Shown: one piece after another, positions 39,934 through 41,416 of the stretch
Layout of the letters: every line of letters starts with the position of its first letter
How positions within the stretch are numbered: the stretch's first letter is position 1
Assembly (NCBI GenBank): GCA_030698495.1
Contig: JAUYKA010000004.1
Coordinates: 1 to 41,416, forward strand
Direction of reading: 5' to 3'
Source of the DNA: a bacterium
GTDB taxonomy: Bacteria; Patescibacteriota; Andersenbacteria; UBA10190
DNA length: 41,416 bases
Notes under the pieces: generated by a model
Database searches by the model: none
What the model saw: only the letters and a program-made list of their open reading frames with translations
Told to the model about the DNA's origin: nothing
Program-made: the position numbers and the translations under genes

Positions 39934-41004
39934 ATGGGCAACAAAGAAGCCATCATAAACCGCCTCATCAAAAACAGCGCGGAAATAATCACCGAGGACG
40001 AGTTCAAAGAACGGCTCACCCGTTCGGTTGAGCCGTTAACTCATTACATCGGCTTTGAAATCTCCGGCTATGTCCACATCGGACAGGGGATAATGAGTGC
40101 GCTGGTTATGAAAGACCTAACCGACCTGGGTGTAAAATGCACTATCTGGCTGGCTGACTGGCATACAGCAATCAACGATAAGCTAGACGGAACCAAAGAA
40201 ACTGCGGGAAAAATAGGCAAAGGGTATTTTACCGAAGCCATTAAAGCATCTTTTATGGCAATAGGGGGCAACCCCGATGACCTGGAATTTCGCTTAGCTA
40301 GCGAGTGGTATGACAAAGACGCGATGAAATACTGGGAAACTGTTATAGCTGTATTGAACAACACCACGCAATCTCGTCTTATGCGCAGTATCAGTATTAT
40401 GGGCCGGGAAGAAGGCGGCGAAGTTGAAGGCGCTAAACTTGTCTATCCCGCCATGCAGGCTGCCGACATTATCTATCAAAATATTGATATTGCTCATGCC
40501 GCCATGGATCAACGCAAAGCCCATGTTATTATGCGCGACGTATTCAATAAAATAATACCGGACAAACCCAAACCCATTGCCCTTCACCATGCTTTAATTG
40601 ACGGACTTCGCGGCAATAAAAAAATGAGTAAATCAGATCCAACATCCGCCGTTTTTATTCATGACAGCGAAGATGATATAAACCATAAAATTACCAAAGC
40701 CTTCTGCCCTGAAAAAGAAACTGAAAAAAACCCAATCCTGAACTGGACCAAGCATATTCTCTTTTGGAACCGCACCCAGCCTTTCGTTATTGAACGCGAG
40801 GAAAAACACGGCGGCAATGTCGAATTTCAAACTTACGAGGAGCTGGAAAAAGCCTACGCCGCCGGTGATGTTCACCCTATGGATCTCAAAGCCGCCGTTG
40901 CCAAAGAAATAATCGACTTGCTCAAACCCGCCCGCGATCATTTCGCCCAGCCGGAAGTTGCCGCCAAAAAAGCAGACCTCGACAAACTTCTCAAGAATAG
41001 GTAA
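39934..41004 (+). CDS. tyrS: tyrosyl-tRNA synthetase, archaeal/eukaryotic type
   Basis: Charges tRNA-Tyr. 356 aa. The class I signature is IGFEISGYVHIGQG (HIGQ in place of HIGH) near residue 40 and KKMSKSD near residue 230. LADWHTAINDKL, YPAMQAADI and AMDQRKAHV, the tyrosine-binding helix, follow the archaeal/eukaryotic pattern. So do AFCPEKETEKNPI and YEELEKAYAAGDVHPMDLKAAVA near the end. The bacterial S4-like tail is absent. ATG 39934 begins the conserved sequence; an extended -10 (TGCTATGCT) ends six bases before it, so the message may be leaderless. The cognate tRNA at 38717 has the C1:G72 pair this enzyme class recognises. Confidence 0.93.
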   Translation: MGNKEAIINRLIKNSAEIITEDEFKERLTRSVEPLTHYIGFEISGYVHIGQGIMSALVMKDLTDLGVKCTIWLADWHTAINDKLDGTKETAGKIGKGYFTEAIKASFMAIGGNPDDLEFRLASEWYDKDAMKYWETVIAVLNNTTQSRLMRSISIMGREEGGEVEGAKLVYPAMQAADIIYQNIDIAHAAMDQRKAHVIMRDVFNKIIPDKPKPIALHHALIDGLRGNKKMSKSDPTSAVFIHDSEDDINHKITKAFCPEKETEKNPILNWTKHILFWNRTQPFVIEREEKHGGNVEFQTYEELEKAYAAGDVHPMDLKAAVAKEIIDLLKPARDHFAQPEVAAKKADLDKLLKNR

Positions 41005-41012
41005 TTTAATAA

Positions 41013-41060
41013 CGTCCCGCGGAGCGGGACACCAATATTTTGCATTTTGATTTTTGCCTT
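41013..41060. repeat. palindromic block upstream of tRNA-Thr(GGT)
   Basis: GTCCCGC-GGA-GCGGGAC followed by ACCAATATTTTGCATTTTG, nearly the same as 39110-39145. It may end tyrS transcription. Confidence 0.65.
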
Positions 41061-41086
41061 TTGATTTTGAGTGCAAAGCACGAAAT

Positions 41087-41158
41087 GCCGACGTAGCTTA
41101 GTGGTAAAGCATTCGCATGGTAAGCGAAAGACCGGGAGTTCAATTCTCCCCGTCGGCT
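41087..41158 (+). tRNA. tRNA-Thr (GGT)
   Basis: 72 nt. Acceptor GCCGACG/CGTCGGC, discriminator T. Anticodon stem TTCGC/GCGAA with loop ATGGTAA (GGT). T arm CGGGAG-TTCAATT-CTCCC. CCA not encoded. Confidence 0.95.
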
Positions 41159-41172
41159 CAACGACATATATG

Positions 41173-41244
41173 TCATGCCGGACTTTAGAATCCGGCATCC
41201 AGTCCATTTACTTAATGTTGATCCCGGATCAAGTCCGGGATGAC
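41173..41244. repeat. two short palindromes of the CCGGA type
   Basis: ATGCCGGAC...ATCCGGCAT and GATCCCGGA...TCCGGGATGA, two adjacent hairpins. Palindromes of this kind are widespread dispersed repeats in bacterial genomes. Confidence 0.6.
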
Positions 41245-41299
41245 CTTTTACGTCCCCACTGGATACAAAATACAAAATACTGAATACTAAAGTGACTAT

Positions 41300-41416
41300 A
41301 TGCGTCACCGATTTTACATACTGATAATACTAACTACCCTTATTGTTACATCCGGCGCCGCCCTATTCTGGTGGTACTACCAAAACCAAACCGCTCCACC
41401 TCCCACACCGGCCCAA
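41300..41416 (+). CDS. membrane-anchored protein, 3' part outside window
   Basis: 39 codons from ATG 41300 to the edge. One hydrophobic helix (about residues 5-26) is followed by YYQNQTAPPPTPA, a proline-rich linker. Same layout as other anchored proteins of the window. TAAAGT at 41288-41293 may be a -10 box, again close to the ATG. Function unknown. Confidence 0.5.
   Translation, partial: MRHRFYILIILTTLIVTSGAALFWWYYQNQTAPPPTPAQ

Overview
The window reads as a chromosomal contig of a Candidate Phyla Radiation (Patescibacteria) bacterium. Support for this: compact, mostly housekeeping genes with many strand switches; small N-terminally anchored proteins of the kind common in that group; a ThrRS without an obvious TGS domain; a tandem-domain ThyX; several genes whose -10 box lies only a few bases upstream of the ATG (leaderless transcripts). 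UGA ends several reading frames, so it looks like an ordinary stop. No finer placement can be made by reading alone.

Layout. 1-1.23 kb: the 5' part of an ISL3-type insertion sequence, cut by the window edge. 1.3-29.3 kb: core region with thyX/folC (folate and thymidylate), gatB, miaA, a PduO-type cobalamin adenosyltransferase, the dnaE-(baseplate-J-like)-thrS cluster, an FxLYD-like anchored protein with rodA, rplY, a lone pyrB, prmC, prfA, rpmE divergent from rpsB-tsf, a TPR protein, a lone purF and a STAS protein. The spacers of this part hold a family of five structured repeats (2.1, 8.15, 18.6, 23.0 and 25.2 kb). Each is an outer stem plus two hairpin arms. Arm sequences change from copy to copy but stay paired, and in three copies nearly all departures from Watson-Crick pairing in the outer stem are G.U pairs on the + strand.

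29.5-38.7 kb: accessory region. Its core (31.5-37.8 kb) is read entirely from the minus strand: two strong promoters (37.75 and 37.98 kb), a leader of about 940 nt rich in hairpins, a MoxR-type AAA+ ATPase, a von Willebrand A protein, and two proteins I do not recognise. Each of the two spacers MoxR/VWA and VWA/third gene holds a complete type III hammerhead ribozyme (CUGANGA, stem II, GAAA, GUC cleavage site). Each hammerhead is preceded by three conserved hairpins and would cleave about 80 nt before the next start codon. The simplest reading is an operon whose message cuts itself into single-gene mRNAs. Long direct repeats (30.8-31.1 and 38.05-38.72 kb), a small HTH regulator and a tRNA gene border this core, as in an integrated element.

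38.7-41.4 kb: a tRNA-Tyr with a short variable loop and a C1:G72 pair, two tRNA-Thr genes, and a TyrRS of archaeal/eukaryotic type. The tRNA and the enzyme match each other and not the usual bacterial pair.

Most interesting items, in order: the hammerhead-punctuated MoxR-VWA operon; the archaeal-type TyrRS/tRNA-Tyr pair; the wobble-supported three-way-junction repeat family; the repeated pseudoknots at 32.6 and 33.2 kb; and the palindromic repeats inserted in prmC.
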